Source of the DNA: Ectocarpus siliculosus
Lineage: Eukaryota > Sar > Phaeophyceae > Ectocarpales > Ectocarpaceae
Length of the DNA: 64,000 nucleotides
Reading direction: 5' to 3'
Assembly (NCBI GenBank): GCA_000310025.1
Contig: FN648441.1
Span: 62,001-126,000, forward strand
A program made the position numbers and the translations under genes. Positions 25,801-35,833 of this stretch are shown one piece after another (position 1 is the first letter of the stretch; every line of letters starts with the position of its first letter). The notes below the pieces were generated by a model, which searched no databases, was not told the DNA's origin, and was given only the letters and a program-made list of their open reading frames with translations.

Positions 25801-28800
25801 CTCGTTGTTCAGCAGTTTCCCGCGGAAAGTGCTGGATACCACGGTAATCGCCCATCCTCATCGAAGGCATGGGTGTCTTCGCACACCCCTGTGCAAAGTG
25901 AACGAAAACTGCGCGACAATCAAATAAATTACTTGCAACCGGTTTCACACCCCCTGCGCCGAGACCCCGACCCGTGCGGTGTCGCCGATCCGTGCCAAAA
26001 CCCGTATACTTACGTTACTGAGAATGGTTATGGATTTTCAAGAAGCGCCTTTGGCGGTTTCCCTCAATCGAAGACCAGCACGACAGGAGGGAGGTGGGGG
26101 GTCTCAACATTGAAATGTCATGGTTTTTCTGTTCATTTGGGAGTGCAAGTTCTTTGTCAGAGAGATGAAAGATAGCGCCGAAGGGCACCACGGTTGTCAT
26201 GCACGAAACAAATATTGAAGCGGAAAAAATTCCCCAGAAGAGCTTGACAACAATGGTACTCGCATGACCGAACCCGTGCGGAAAGTGGTGATCACCAGGA
26301 ATGCACCATACTGGGGCCCGTGCGCATCCCGCCGGCAGTTCGGGCACGACTTACGATAAAATCGTACACGAAGAGGCTAGGTGAAACCGTGATTTTACGA
26401 CTATTGAGGTTGTTGAAAGACTGCCAATATTGGCTTTTCACCCTTGGTCTTCAGAAATTCGAAAGGGGCCTCAAAACAGATCCCCATGACTACACTATTG
26501 AGTGCATATGTTTGCCTTGACGTTACGTGGATGCATTACTTATTGTTCCAGGTCTGTACTTGCTCTTCGATGAAGTTCATATCGCTCGAACGTAAATTGT
26601 TCGCTCTTCCCGCGTGGGTGTGCTTTGACCGAGCGTTATCGGCAGCGTGTTCGTAAAAAATCGTTAGCTTTCTAATGAACGAAGACATAGACGCACACAC
26701 AGCTTTTCTTGACTAGTAGGATGATGGACGAGGATCTTCTCCGCTCGCAACTACATACGATGACGTTGGGTCGGATTGGTTCGGCCTGCGGTAGTTTTCG
26801 TGATCGTAACGCGCTAGGTTTTGGAATGTGAAGCCTATCAGCTTTCGAGTATCTGAATAGGCACGTACATACAGCTGCACCCGCTCACGCCCACGTGAGC
26901 GACTGCCGGTATCTGTCGCGGGGAGAGACTTTTCGTCAACAAATTAGCTTCACTTCGACTCTTCTAGATCTACGCTTGGCACACGGGTTGAAGAGCATAC
27001 CACCGTTGTGGCCTGCAGGCTGCGGTCGCTTGGTAGGCCTTGCGACCGAAGCGACTCCTCCTCCGTATAGGTCATCGACACACGTTGTTCCTGGCACGAA
27101 ATAAAAGGAATGCGTCGACAGCGATTCACGGCGTAGACACGAAGCAGGGCGAAGAGCAACTGAGCATTTGGGCGTGGGAAGCGGGATAGCAGGGCGCAGT
27201 ACGCAAAGTCCTCGAGGAGAACTCCCCCGGGATGTTTGATGAAGGTATATCGACACACGCATCGTAGTTTTGAAGATACTGCACTCACAATGCATGGGGT
27301 TCTTACGATGGCCACCTGGTGCGCAAGATCAAAGGACTTATAGGCTTTGTGATGCCCGTCAGGTGTCCGAGGACAAAGCTAGCTTTCTCGTGCCGTGCAT
27401 TATCTCAACTCACCTTCAGCATCCGAGAGCCCTGGTCCTTCGAACTGGAGCTTGACGAAGAGGATTGTGTGGTGTCCACAGCCTCACTTTCGTCGTGAAA
27501 GAACATTTCGAGCTGTGCGTATTGTGTGCGAGCAAGAGAAAAGCAGTCCCTGATTATAGGTACATAAGGACGTTCTACCTGCCACTCACGTCCAACTGCT
27601 TCGAACGTTTATTCCAATGTCCGCAATCCCTGAGACCAGCGCAAGAGCAGAAAAGGAATCGTTCCATCCCTTCTCGTTTCGTTCAGCAGAACATCGGGCT
27701 TCGCAACTCGGGCAACGGCCCCCCTGAAACTACGGCATGCACATGTGACGCACCTGCACTGGTCTTGTTTATCGCCGTCAACTGTTCGTCCAAGTGAGAC
27801 AGCCACATTTCCCTTCTCTGATCAAGTCGTGGCCACAATTAGGTCCACATATAACAGAAGCACATCTGCGTTGACGAACTCCAAGTCCAAGCAGCGACAA
27901 CCCACTCACCTCCACCATGCAAAGTTCGCTGCTGGATCCGGCGGAGCACGGTACGGATGTGACGATAGAGGTGCTGCCGTCTGCGTTTCGTGACACCAGC
28001 TTCAGGAGGAAGCTCTGAGGACGCATCGGAATGGAACAGTCCGGTAACAACACGGCAGCGACATCAGACACAGGGAACTGCGGCAACCTTGCAACTCTAC
28101 CCGGATTATGCTCGGTACAGGTTGTGTCATGTAGGACGGACAATATATAGCCACGACACAACCTCCATACACTGGTGCCCATTTCATACACCAGGTGCGA
28201 TGCCTGCTAGCCTGTGCGGCCATCGACTACAGTTTACCAAGGCCGTCCAAGGCCGCGCAGTCGGCTACTAGCATGGCGCCGTTCTGCGTAAGAAGTTATC
28301 GTATCCGGTGGCGTTGAGCTACGCTGCACCACGGCTCCTACCTCAATGTCACATGGGTCGGCCCACGTCATACTGACAGTCCTGGGGATGGAATTGGCGG
28401 AGGGTTCGGGATCGACGACTTCTCCCAGCCAGGTCTAGCCACGGACAGGCCCGTCACAGGACATTGGAGATGCGCACGAGTTGCAGGTAAGAGACGCACG
28501 ATGGCAAGTAAGTGATGAAGACCCTGGTACTATTAAGGCTAGAGAGAACATGCTCGATGGACAAGGTTGTGTCGCCTGTAGTCGACTTCGAATGGCTTGT
28601 CGCCCTATTCTGCCTGGAAAAGGACCGTGCGATCCATCGCCAGCCAGCTCATCCCGTGCCTATGGTATTCAGTTACATTCTCGGACAGGACACGGGACAG
28701 CTGACCCTATGTAGCGTGTACAGTGAACCGCAGTTTATGTGTGGTGGCACGATGCCATGTGGGCGATGCCGTCCTGCTGTTGATAACTATCGCGACTTGG

Positions 28801-31800
28801 CTCAGTACAAAGGAGACGATCTTCATGGACCAAAGTCCAGCATGTGGTTCCACAATATACCTTCAGCAACGTATGCATGTGTTGTGCTTGGGCGAAGTAC
28901 GGGGAGGGTCAGGGTTACTGTTCGATGCGAACATTTCGAATTTACTATCTACTCCGATTTGGCTCATACGCTACGAAGTCGAAAATGTATCACTGGTATG
29001 TGGACCCCCCTCCCCGCCCCCAACTGTGTAATTAATACCAAAGTCCTTTGCAGCTTGAAGTGAAGCCGTGCCTGCCGAATGTGAAATGTTTGGTTAGCCG
29101 GAATCCGGGAAACGTAGCCTGGGCCGGAGAAAACCCCCGGCATATCGCTCCGTCACGGCATTGGAGTGATGCGAGGTCAATGGTCTAGCGACTACGGCAT
29201 GCGTGTACGTGAGTACACCCTCCGCAATGCTTGGTGGACTCACCATGCGCGTGATGCCGTCCGATAGAACGCTGCCGTCGATAGACGAGTAGGAGGTGCG
29301 CTCAGCTATCACCGTCTGCAACGTGACCGACAAAATCGGTTTTGCAACGGCGAAGCATTCGGCGACGGTTCCGGTGTTTCAAGAAGGGTATGTACGGCGT
29401 TACACTCCCTACACACCCAATGTGATATTCCATGGACGGCTGCAGGGCGTGCAGCACCAGCTAGGGTGCGAAAACCATTCGTGTGCTGTGGACGAGGCCG
29501 TTAACCATCTTTTGCCAGGATGTTCCATGTTAAGGCAGTTGAGTCCTGCTGCACATCAGAAAGGATTGTTCCCTTCGCTGTCTCGATTCCTCCATAGTCT
29601 CATGTCACCAACAGTTGTGCAAGGCACAACACCTGCTGCTCGTTCATCATCTGCCAACAAGCGGCGGGTGCTTGTCCCCCGGACCTCACCTCGGTAGAGC
29701 TGATCGTGAATCGCAGCAGGCTAGAGTCCGCAGCATCCTCAAGGCTGTCACATAGCAACTCACCAAGCTCGATGTCTCCCACAACTGAAAGCAGATTGCG
29801 ATGCAAATACGGAGGCGGAGGAGGGATCCGAAACAGCAATGAGCCGGAGGTTGGAGCAGGGCAAGCCGTTGCGCGAAACAACCAGTCTTACAATCGGAGG
29901 GTAGTAGGCTATGAGTTTCATACGTACATGCGGTCGTGCCAGCTGAAAAGACAAACCAGAAGGGTAAAGAAACCCCCGCGGGGGGCTTCAGAGAACGAAC
30001 CATGGTACCACGTACTGTACATGAAAAAAAGTTGCAAACGTTGTACAGAACGAGGCCAGAGACAAGAAACAAAATCAGGTCGAGTCTAATTTTCTTTGGT
30101 CGCCAATATCGAGAATTGGTTGTTTTGCGGAGGTTAGTGTAGGAACCACGTCTGCGTAATGTTCTGCCGGTCGCCCCGGTGGTCTAGTTGGGTATCCTCG
30201 AAACCTTCTAGAGATCAGGTCAGGAGTTCGAATCCCGGCGAAAGCGAGCTTTTCTTGCAATAGTGAGTTTTTCTCTCGCTTCCGCTTCTGGCCTAGTGGA
30301 TAGCGCTAGTTCGTGTGTACACAGAGGGAAGAGAGTGCTGAACTCTTCTCGCATTAAAAATCGAAGGCAAAGTACCGCAGGAGGGGAGGGTAGAGAGGGG
30401 CTCTTCTGTGTGACCACGGGTTGGAGTAAACGGCACTAGTGCTGTGAGCGCTGATTTGAAGCGAAGAAAAAAAAAAAAAACTGTTTATTTACCCTATTTT
30501 CTGCATTTACGTGAAAATGTTGGTCTCATTTTTTTAATGAAATATTTCTTGTCGGCGGGCCTGTTCTGTATAGTCAACGAGTTCATGAAGTTTGGGGGGA
30601 AAGGGATGATCCAGTTGATGGTACTGCTGTACAACTGGGTGTGGATTAACGAGTATGGGCCAAGTAGATGGAGGGAAGGAGTGGTTGTGAACTTGTTTAA
30701 GAAAGGAGACAAGACTGACCCAGGAAACTACAGGGGTATCGCACTGTTGAACACAGTAGGAAAAGTGTTTTGTAAGCTGCTGAACGATAGGATAGTGGGA
30801 GTATTGGAGAAGGAACGTAGCATTAGTGAGGGCCAGGCAGGTTTCCGACAGAAGAGGGGGTGCGTAGACCACGCATTCACGGCAGGGAGAATCGTCCAAG
30901 GAAGAAAGGGGGCGGGAAAGCCGACGTACTGCTTCTTCCTGAACGTGAAAAAGGCATACGATACCGTATGGAGAAATGGGCTGTGGAAACAATTGTCCAA
31001 GTACGGGATCAAGGGGAAAATGTGGAGGGTGCTGAAGAAGATGACAGAGTGTACGAAAAGTGCGGTCATGCTAGACGGAGAACTGTCTAAGTTCTTCGAC
31101 ATTGAGCAGGGGGTCCCACAAGGTTGCACGCTGTCCCCAACATTGTTCCAGGTGTTCATCAACGATCTGTTGGAAGTCGTAGAGGCAGTCCGGAAGGGAG
31201 TAATAGTAGGGGACACGGAAACTTCGGTGTCAGGAATGCTGTTTGCGGATGACTTTGTTGGTATGTCGGACACCCCTGAGGGACTGCAACTACAGATTGT
31301 CGCGGCGAAGAAGTTTACTGACATATGGAGATTGTCTGCCAACGTTAAGAAGAGTGCCGTCATGGTGTGCAACGAGGTCAGGGAGGAACCAGTAGGACAT
31401 AGATGGAAGTGGGGGGTCGAGGAGGTAGCGGTAGTGGACCAGTACACATACCTCGGAGTAGAGATCGCAAACGACTGCTTGTGGAATGCACACATGTCCA
31501 AGGTAGCGGAAAAGGGCAAAGCACAAGCAGGGAAGCTGCACCCAATACTCGCAAACCGGCACCTCGATACACGCATCAAATTGGCGGTTTTGAAGAGCGT
31601 AATCGTATCGCCGCTAGAGTACGCCGGAGAAGCATGGGAAGGAAATAAGAAGGTAGTGAAAGAACTCGAGGCGGCGCAGATGAAAGGAGCGAAAATCATC
31701 CTAGGATGCTCCAAGCGCACAAGTAATGCAGCCGTAAGGGCAGAATTGGGGATCCAATCCCTACGGTCGGGAAGAGACGCAAGGAAGCTGACATGGCAGT

Positions 31801-34356
31801 ATCGCATGTGCGGGATGGGAGAGGAGAGGTTGCCGAGAATAGTATGGGAGGCGAAGTGGGCAGACAAAAAGAGGGGTAGACAACCCACGGAATGGGTCAA
31901 GGTTGTAGAGGAGTTTGGAAGGGGTTAGACATCGACGAAGATGAAACGCTGGAAACGGAGGGTCTACAGGGGTTCAAGGAGAAGATATCTGTTGCTTGTG
32001 CCGAGAGAGAAGAACAGAATCTAAGGAAAGAAACCAAGGATAAGGAGGGTCTAGAAGCGTACGGAATGTTGAAAGAAGGAATAGGGTTCAAGGATTACCT
32101 ACATGGACCAATGGATGCAGGGACAAAGCTTAAGGTCAAAGTCAGGACCGGGGACATAGGCCTTCGAGAACGTCGACGAAGACATAGGACGGTAGACGAC
32201 GAAGACGACAAGTTCAAATGCGATTGCGGCTTCGAATGCGAAGAACGTGTTCATGTAGTCGCGGAATGTCCGTGGTACGAAGAGGAGAGGGAAGTGTACA
32301 TGACTGAGCTGGGAAAAATACAAGGGACGTACAGGGAGATGTTTGAGGCATGGAATAGAGAGGAGAGGACGGTAGCTGTACTGGGGAGTAGGAAGTGGTT
32401 TGAAAAGGCGGGAAGGGATATCGTTAGGATAGACATACTAGGGAAGACATTTTTGAACCACCTTTGGCAAAGTAGGAAGGAACGATGGGCCATCGGTGAT
32501 CGGTCCTGTGGGAACAATGCTCCGTCCTCTCGAGGACGCGTGGTCAATGGTGTAACCGCTAAGGCCATGCAAAACATAGGAGTACGCCCCCCCCCCACAC
32601 ACATTTCCCCCCCCCCCTCGGCCTTGTTTGCCATCGGGGTTTGGGTTTTCGTCGCTTGGCAACGACGTTGAAAAACAAGCCGCCCCCCCCGGTGTTTGCC
32701 ATCGGGGTTGGGTTTTCGTCGCTTAGCAACGACGTTGTAAAACAAGCCAATTCTTCGTGAACTCGGCAACCAGGTTACCGTTCTTTTTTTTACCTCGTTT
32801 TTTTTTTCGCGGTAACCATAATGGTGGTCGAGTAGATCATGTTGTGCGGGGTGGAGAACCCTCACTCCGCGCAAGGGGGATGATCGCACCACGTTGTGTT
32901 AATATGGTTAAGCATCCTCGAGGCAGTTACACAGTGCGAACAACTGTCTCTGGAAGTGAAAACACCAGAAAATAAATTAAGTCATACGTAGCTGTCATCC
33001 GTATGCAAGGAAGTAAGCACAAGATGCCGAACACCCTTAGCAGGATGCAGCTCACCCTTCACGACTCGCCAAATACCTCACGGCGCTTCGCGCTTGGTGA
33101 TGTGAGCCTGGTCCGGTGAGAACCCGGCGTGCTCCGTCCCGGCTTTGTAGGGATGCGAGGTCAATGGTCTAACGACTACGGCATGCACGACTATGAGTAC
33201 ACCCCCCCACACACACTACCAATAATTATTACATGAGCTAGGTAGGGGTCGGGAGCATGGCTGCAGCAGCATCATCAGTGGGACGTTGCTTATTGGACGC
33301 GCTCCCCCAGCAACCCCTCTTGTTTCTTATATCTGGGGGTTTCGCTCGATCATGTTTCTTGTTGGGACGTTTGTTATGTTGTGGTCGAGATTGAGCTGAG
33401 TTTCTTAACCCTGTTTTCTTATTTTCGTTAAAGGTTGAGCTAATTTTTCTTCACAGAACTTTTCTAAATTGCGGGCCCGTTTTGTATGCGGGTGAAAGCG
33501 AAAAAAGCTGAAATGCTCGTGAGTCCAAACTTCGACGTTGCTAGCACCGTTGACGAGGGAAAGGGACGGCTGGACCCTTCTCGCGACAAAGACAAAAAAA
33601 ATCAGCACGCGCCGCAGGAGGAAGGTCGGGCACAAACATATAAAAAAATAAAATAAAATAAAAATGCCCCCGGTGATTACCTGACCCTGGATGGGTGTAC
33701 AGCAGTAGCAGTATGAAAAAGTGCACTGACAAGTACTCTATCTACAGAAAACCCACACAAACAAGTTGGCAGGTGACAAACTCAACAACGGAGTCGAACG
33801 CATTTGGACCGCCCTCGAGTATGAACCAAGTGTTGTGTGTCCTACAAATACCTACCTGGTGTATGTAGGACGTTGTACTAATTATATGTTGTCGACGAGG
33901 GGCAAATAAAAATATCTGCCGCTTTGGGGAAAATTCCGGGAAATTCTGGGGGTGGAATTTGTATCATATTTATAGTAGACTTCATCATAAAGTAGTTTAC
34001 ATCTGGTACACCCGTCGTGCCGTTGGTGCCAAATTTGTTTTGCGTGTGAATTCTCCAATCGCCATGTAAGTCTTACCCGTAAGCATTCTATGCTTGTCCC
34101 AAGGACTTGTCTCACCAGTGGTCAGCTCATCGGTCTCGAGCACCTCAACCAGCTCTTCTTCAACGTGATGTTCGTCTTCGGGGATCGCATGTACATGTGC
34201 GACGCCCGTGTCCTTGACCTCCTCCTCAGCGAACCTTGCCAGGCCATGGCGAGGTGCTGATGGTACCCGGCCACCAGTAGGTTGAGCGAAAGCGAGGTGG
34301 TCTGCAAGGAATACGCACAGAGCCCACAGGAAGCAGTAACTCCCAGCCAGCTTCAT
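13016..34356 (-). CDS. Protease gene 1: secreted multidomain metzincin metalloprotease
   Basis: Exons in transcription order: 34356-34077, 29784-29690, 29315-29244, 28381-28342 (uncertain), 28014-27910, 27512-27414, 27090-26954, 24909-24748, 24280-24120, 23650-23474, 22660-22489, 22210-22096, 21163-21098, 20442-20406, 19996-19851, 18146-18018, 15154-15059, 13846-13016. Phases agree at every junction from 24909 to 13846, and at 34077/29784 and 29690/29315. Junctions around 28381 and 27090 do not agree, so a small exon may be missing there. The predicted product is about 970 residues: signal peptide, propeptide, zinc protease domain, knottin-like exon, Notch-like repeat, Cys-rich exons, WAP-like exon, VWD-like domain. 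The family suggests an extracellular protease anchored or targeted by its C-terminal modules; the substrate is unknown. A paralogue lies at 43.1-63.6 kb. Relative to it, gene 1 lacks one Cys-rich module and four Cys residues, but the catalytic residues are intact. Confidence 0.8.
14257..15031. mobile_element. 775-bp TIR element (MITE-like) with TA target duplication
   Basis: Ends are CCGTAGACGACACAAG and its exact inverse complement; inverted similarity extends to 21 of 23 bases. It is flanked by TA (14255-14256 and 15032-15033). The homologous site in unit 2 (near 44,430) reads AATATACTCCTC with no insert and one TA, so this is a genuine insertion with a precise empty site. Inside are many copies of GGTGATA or its complement near both ends and no transposase. 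TA duplication fits a non-autonomous Tc1/mariner-type element. It sits in the last intron of gene 1. Confidence 0.85.
15059..15154 (-). CDS. Gene 1 WAP-like exon with altered cysteines
   Basis: A 96-base phase 1-1 exon encodes CVDDSDCTLPEECSLVKLVC and then EVPTPTDPTAGG. The gene 2 copy reads EECCLLKLVC with a final ACG, giving the C-x2-D-x2-C-x5-CC core typical of WAP (four-disulfide core) modules, although the exon is shorter than a full WAP domain. In gene 1 the second Cys of the CC pair is Ser and the last Cys is Gly. Donor and acceptor are intact. Confidence 0.65.
15980..16960. repeat. Clustered TCATGA palindromic repeats in an intron
   Basis: Two clusters (about 15,980-16,260 and 16,730-16,960) hold many imperfect copies of GGTCATGACC-like palindromes with spacers of 5-20 bases. 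The same clusters occur in unit 2 (about 45,410-45,700 and 46,140-46,370). They lie in the intron between exon B and the WAP-like exon. No coding content was seen. Confidence 0.65.
18018..21163 (-). CDS. Gene 1 Notch-like repeat and Cys-rich module (single, chimeric)
   Basis: Four exons: E 21163-21098 (CGGAGGDTATIEDMVCDRG), D 20442-20406 (ENNVEECQYDGG), C 19996-19851 (CCECDC, then VCDEDNTCVTP) and B 18146-18018 (NCDYTTQRCLCTC, ending DCG). Phases are 1, 2, 1 and 1. E plus D resemble a Lin-12/Notch repeat with the Ca-binding C-x-Y-D-G-G-D end, but with fewer Cys than the usual six. E, D and C match the first module of gene 2 (53.98-52.69 kb), whereas B matches the second module (47.60-47.47 kb). 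In C two Cys conserved in gene 2 are Ser (IEST, CIASTAS). Confidence 0.75.
18950..19270. repeat. CCATGG/TTCCACGG-rich fold-back repeat
   Basis: Dense short motifs such as TTCCACGG, CCATGG and TTCCATGG. The segment CGTTTGGCGTGGAATTCTATGG near 18,977 is inverted near 19,165-19,190, so the stretch can form a long imperfect hairpin. It is also present at about 48,400-48,715 in unit 2 but not in the other unit 2 module intron. It looks like an old fold-back element. A related CCCATGGG cluster is at 40,960-41,080. Confidence 0.55.
22096..22210 (-). CDS. Gene 1 cystine-knot-like exon
   Basis: One 115-base exon, phase 0 to 1, follows the Met-turn exon. It encodes VAVSEFRDDGDFVC and then a six-Cys pattern with spacings C-x6-C-x5-CC-x3-C-x5-C, which is the inhibitor cystine knot spacing. 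It ends ICG at donor GTGAGC. It is an internal module of a large protein and not a separate peptide gene. It might act as a compact spacer or a substrate-recognition exosite after the catalytic domain. Fold assignment is by spacing only. Confidence 0.65.
22489..24909 (-). CDS. Gene 1 metzincin catalytic domain (four exons)
   Basis: Exons 24909-24748, 24280-24120, 23650-23474 and 22660-22489 join in phases 0, 2, 2. The domain opens with IDVLIVYSPEA and LTRIVEGMVTLNQAITNSGI, the first strand and helix seen in reprolysin-like and peptidyl-Asp metalloproteases. It continues with LRDQYQGDLVQLVGYFPGTC, a family hallmark. The third exon holds HEIAHNMGCYHD: two zinc-binding His, catalytic Glu, and the third His in the HExxHxxGxxHD motif. 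The fourth begins YRTIMSYYQNGCGGDP, the Met-turn. All catalytic residues are present, so the enzyme should be active. Family level (M12B-like versus the bacterial-type M72 group) is not resolved from the sequence alone. Confidence 0.88.
26954..29784 (-). CDS. Gene 1 propeptide exons
   Basis: Exons 29784-29690 (contains VVGDIELGELL), 29315-29244 (TVIAERTSYSSIDG), 28381-28342 (SMTWADPCDIE, low confidence because its start phase does not fit), 28014-27910 (SFLLKLVSRNADG, ending LCMVE), 27512-27414 (an acidic segment LEMFFHDESEAVD, then a Ser run) and 27090-26954 (CVDDLYGGGVASVARPTK). Each is conserved in length in gene 2, and differences between the copies favour third codon positions, which supports coding. 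By position these form the prodomain ahead of the protease domain. No single Cys is clearly a Cys-switch. The 33-residue Ser-rich exon is a likely linker. Confidence 0.65.
29105..29222. repeat. Intronic relic of the LINE-end repeat
   Basis: Contains GCGAGGTCAATGGTCTAGCG and ACTACGGCATGC, closely matching 33,110-33,212 at the LINE end and the inverse of 54,175-54,280. A further diverged copy is at 62,930-63,025 in the same gene 2 intron, so this insertion predates the duplication. Confidence 0.6.
30171..30480 (+). mobile_element. SINE with tRNA-derived head and A-tail
   Basis: The left end 30171-30241 looks like a tRNA: TCGCC at its start pairs with GGCGA at its end, an A-box-like TGGTCTAGTTGG and a B-box GTTCGAATCC are well spaced. 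A second A-box-like TGGCCTAGTGGATAGCGC follows at about 30,291. The element ends in 14 A (30467-30480). Homology with unit 2 stops at about 30,095, just left of it. It is therefore a unit-1-specific insertion in intron 1 of the protease gene. The anticodon stem is poor, so a working tRNA gene is unlikely. Confidence 0.6.
30540..32671 (+). pseudogene. LINE reverse transcriptase, 5'-truncated and frameshifted
   Basis: A first frame to 31,928 encodes non-LTR reverse transcriptase: WREGVVVNLFKKGD, GNYRGIALLNTVGKVF, GQAGFRQKRGCVDH, EQGVPQGCTLSPTLF and FADDFVGMSD (Asp pair encoded from 31,248). A second frame overlapping from about 31,892 continues it, with a C-terminal zinc motif CDCGFECEERVHVVAEC from 32,219, so a single-base frameshift lies near 31,892-31,928. 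The endonuclease domain is absent: the reading begins within the N-terminal part of the RT. In motif A the usual catalytic Asp is Asn (FLNVKKAYD, codon AAC at 30,942). The copy should be inactive. It is antisense to gene 1, inside intron 1. Confidence 0.85.
32626..32748 (+). repeat. Two tandem copies of a 55-58 bp LINE 3' repeat
   Basis: Copies at about 32,626-32,681 and 32,695-32,748 share GTTTGCCATCGGGGTT, TTTTCGTCGCTTRGCAACGA and AACAAGCC, separated by a C run. Each holds the potential hairpin GTCGCTTRGCAACGAC. Tandem 3' repeats are often recognised by the LINE's own reverse transcriptase, so this is likely the functional tail. Confidence 0.7.
34077..34356 (-). CDS. Gene 1 exon 1: signal peptide and acidic propeptide start
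   Basis: The ATG at 34,356 opens MKLAGSYCFLWALCVFLADH followed by LAFAQPTGG, a textbook signal peptide with a likely cut after AFA. The next 65 residues are rich in Glu and His (EEEVKDTG, EDEHHVEEE), typical of a flexible propeptide, and end at HRMLTG. The donor GTAAGA at 34,076 leaves phase 1, matching the exon that starts at 29,784. The intron between them is 4.3 kb and holds the SINE and LINE insertions. The equivalent exon of gene 2 should lie just right of the window. Confidence 0.8.
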
Positions 34357-35830
34357 TCTGTACCGTGGGAATGGCGCGAAACGGCGAGGATGACAGCGCT
34401 TCGTTGCAGTTGTGGATTATTTTCGCAAGGCACACTCTCACCGCAACCAATGGTTCAGTTTTGGAACAGCACGCGCTCAGCAAAAGCGACTCTCAGCCAA
34501 AGGCGTTCACAGCTCGACACCACAACAACCACTGCCGGTCTATGTAATACTACTGTGACTTTCCAATTTATACTGCACGTGATTTCCACGGCGGAAGGCG
34601 TCCGCGTCCGCATCAGCTGCTGGTGTGTGTGGAAGTCGGAACGACGTGTATTTTGTAGTTTGGAGAACAGAATCGAAACGGGGGTGTGGTCTTGTGTGTG
34701 CTGCACTCATACGGGAGAATGTTAAAGCGTACTACTGGCTGTAGCGCCTGCGTATAAGTTTCCGAACTTCTCCGTCGAGAGAGTGTGGGTGTGAAGTCAT
34801 CGCCATCCAGAAGCAAGCACCTTTTTTTGAAGGAAGACAACGGCACAGTGGTGTCAACGTGCAGTGCAGACGCCGATGCCCAGCCCAGCGGCGGGTGTGT
34901 ATTTATTTGTTGCCTAGGCCTCGGGGAAGAACGATGACGGTCGCGCGCGTGCCAACCCGGTTCTCGCCTTCGCCTTCCTTCCGCTGTCACCGCGATCTTG
35001 TAACTACGGTTGATGTCAGGTCAGCGTACCGCTGATGTGTGCTACGTAGATTGGCGTGCACCGATGTGCTCGAGGTGGCGAGGTGGCAGTGCGTCTCGCC
35101 CACGACCGACCCGAATGGTACGCACGGCTGTGGTGGTGGTCTGTTGCCACACGCCCGATCTTGACCGTTGGGTGTGTTTGCGAACCACCGGGGACATATG
35201 GGTTCGAATCTCCGCGCAGTCCATGCAGTCACACCACGAAACTATGATAAAGCATCCCTTGCCTCGCTGCCTCGCTGCCTCGCCTCGGCGGACCTTCCGT
35301 GTTCGCCCCTGCTCGGGAAATCGTGGAAATACTGGTAGCCTTCGCTGACGCTACGGATTCATTGCTAATCTATCTTAGACTCTTTGCATGGAGATGGATT
35401 CGTTGGGTCATATTTTGAAAAAAAAAAAACTTTCTCTAGACAAAAAACAGAAGTTCGTCCGGTATTGTGCTGCCGGTCGGAGAGAACAAATCTGTTGTTG
35501 GGCCGCGTTTACTGTAGTGCCGTTGTGGCCACAGCCAGCGGCGAGAGATGGGCGGGAGCTTGGCGAGCTGATGACGTGGGGGCGACATTCGTGGTAAGGA
35601 TGCATGTGTTGGCTGCAGCTGCAACCACGCTGCAGTTTGCCGCTTGTAAAAATGTGAACTTATGACATGGTGTACGTTGCATGGACTTCCCGACTACTGT
35701 ATCACTCGGGGCCACGGATTTCCTTACATAGCTGCCTGGCGCACCGTTACTCTTGCATAGTTGTGTTCATAGTGTCCAAGCGTGTTGTGTACATACATGT
35801 CGCTGAGAGCCAAGCTGGAGGCCATCAAAT
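34357..35830. other. Gene 1 upstream region
   Basis: Apart from the possible TATA box there is no supported gene. A GGTTCGAATCTCC B-box-like sequence near 35,203 hints at a decayed tRNA-derived SINE, but no matching A-box was found. Short CCTCGCTG repeats lie near 35,265. Confidence 0.4.
34566..34580 (-). promoter_or_regulatory. Possible gene 1 core promoter (TATA plus CACGTG)
   Basis: On the minus strand CACGTG is followed directly by GCAGTATAAATT, about 210 bases upstream of the gene 1 ATG. The arrangement fits a TATA box with an adjacent E/G-box, but there is no transcript evidence. Confidence 0.3.
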
Positions 35831-35833
35831 ATT

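Larger units (their letters stand above)
30540..33215 (+). mobile_element. Non-LTR retrotransposon (LINE) insertion with 3' region
   Basis: Includes the RT pseudogene, C-rich runs, two direct repeats (32,626-32,748) and a further 400 bp (32,815-33,215) that recurs inverted at 54,175-54,580. No clear poly-A or target duplication was found at the right end, so the boundary is uncertain. The last 400 bp may be a separate element. Confidence 0.6.

Noticed and set aside
28342-28381. Treating the SMTWADPCDIE micro-exon as certain
   Set aside because: Its sequence and donor are conserved in both genes, but its start phase does not fit the preceding exon, so it is kept only as tentative.
30171-30241. 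Functional tRNA gene
   Set aside because: Acceptor stem and A/B boxes are tRNA-like, but the anticodon stem does not pair well and the sequence continues into an A-tailed SINE.
30728-31900. 390-codon minus-strand open frame
   Set aside because: It is the mirror of the LINE reverse transcriptase, which is recognised on the plus strand.
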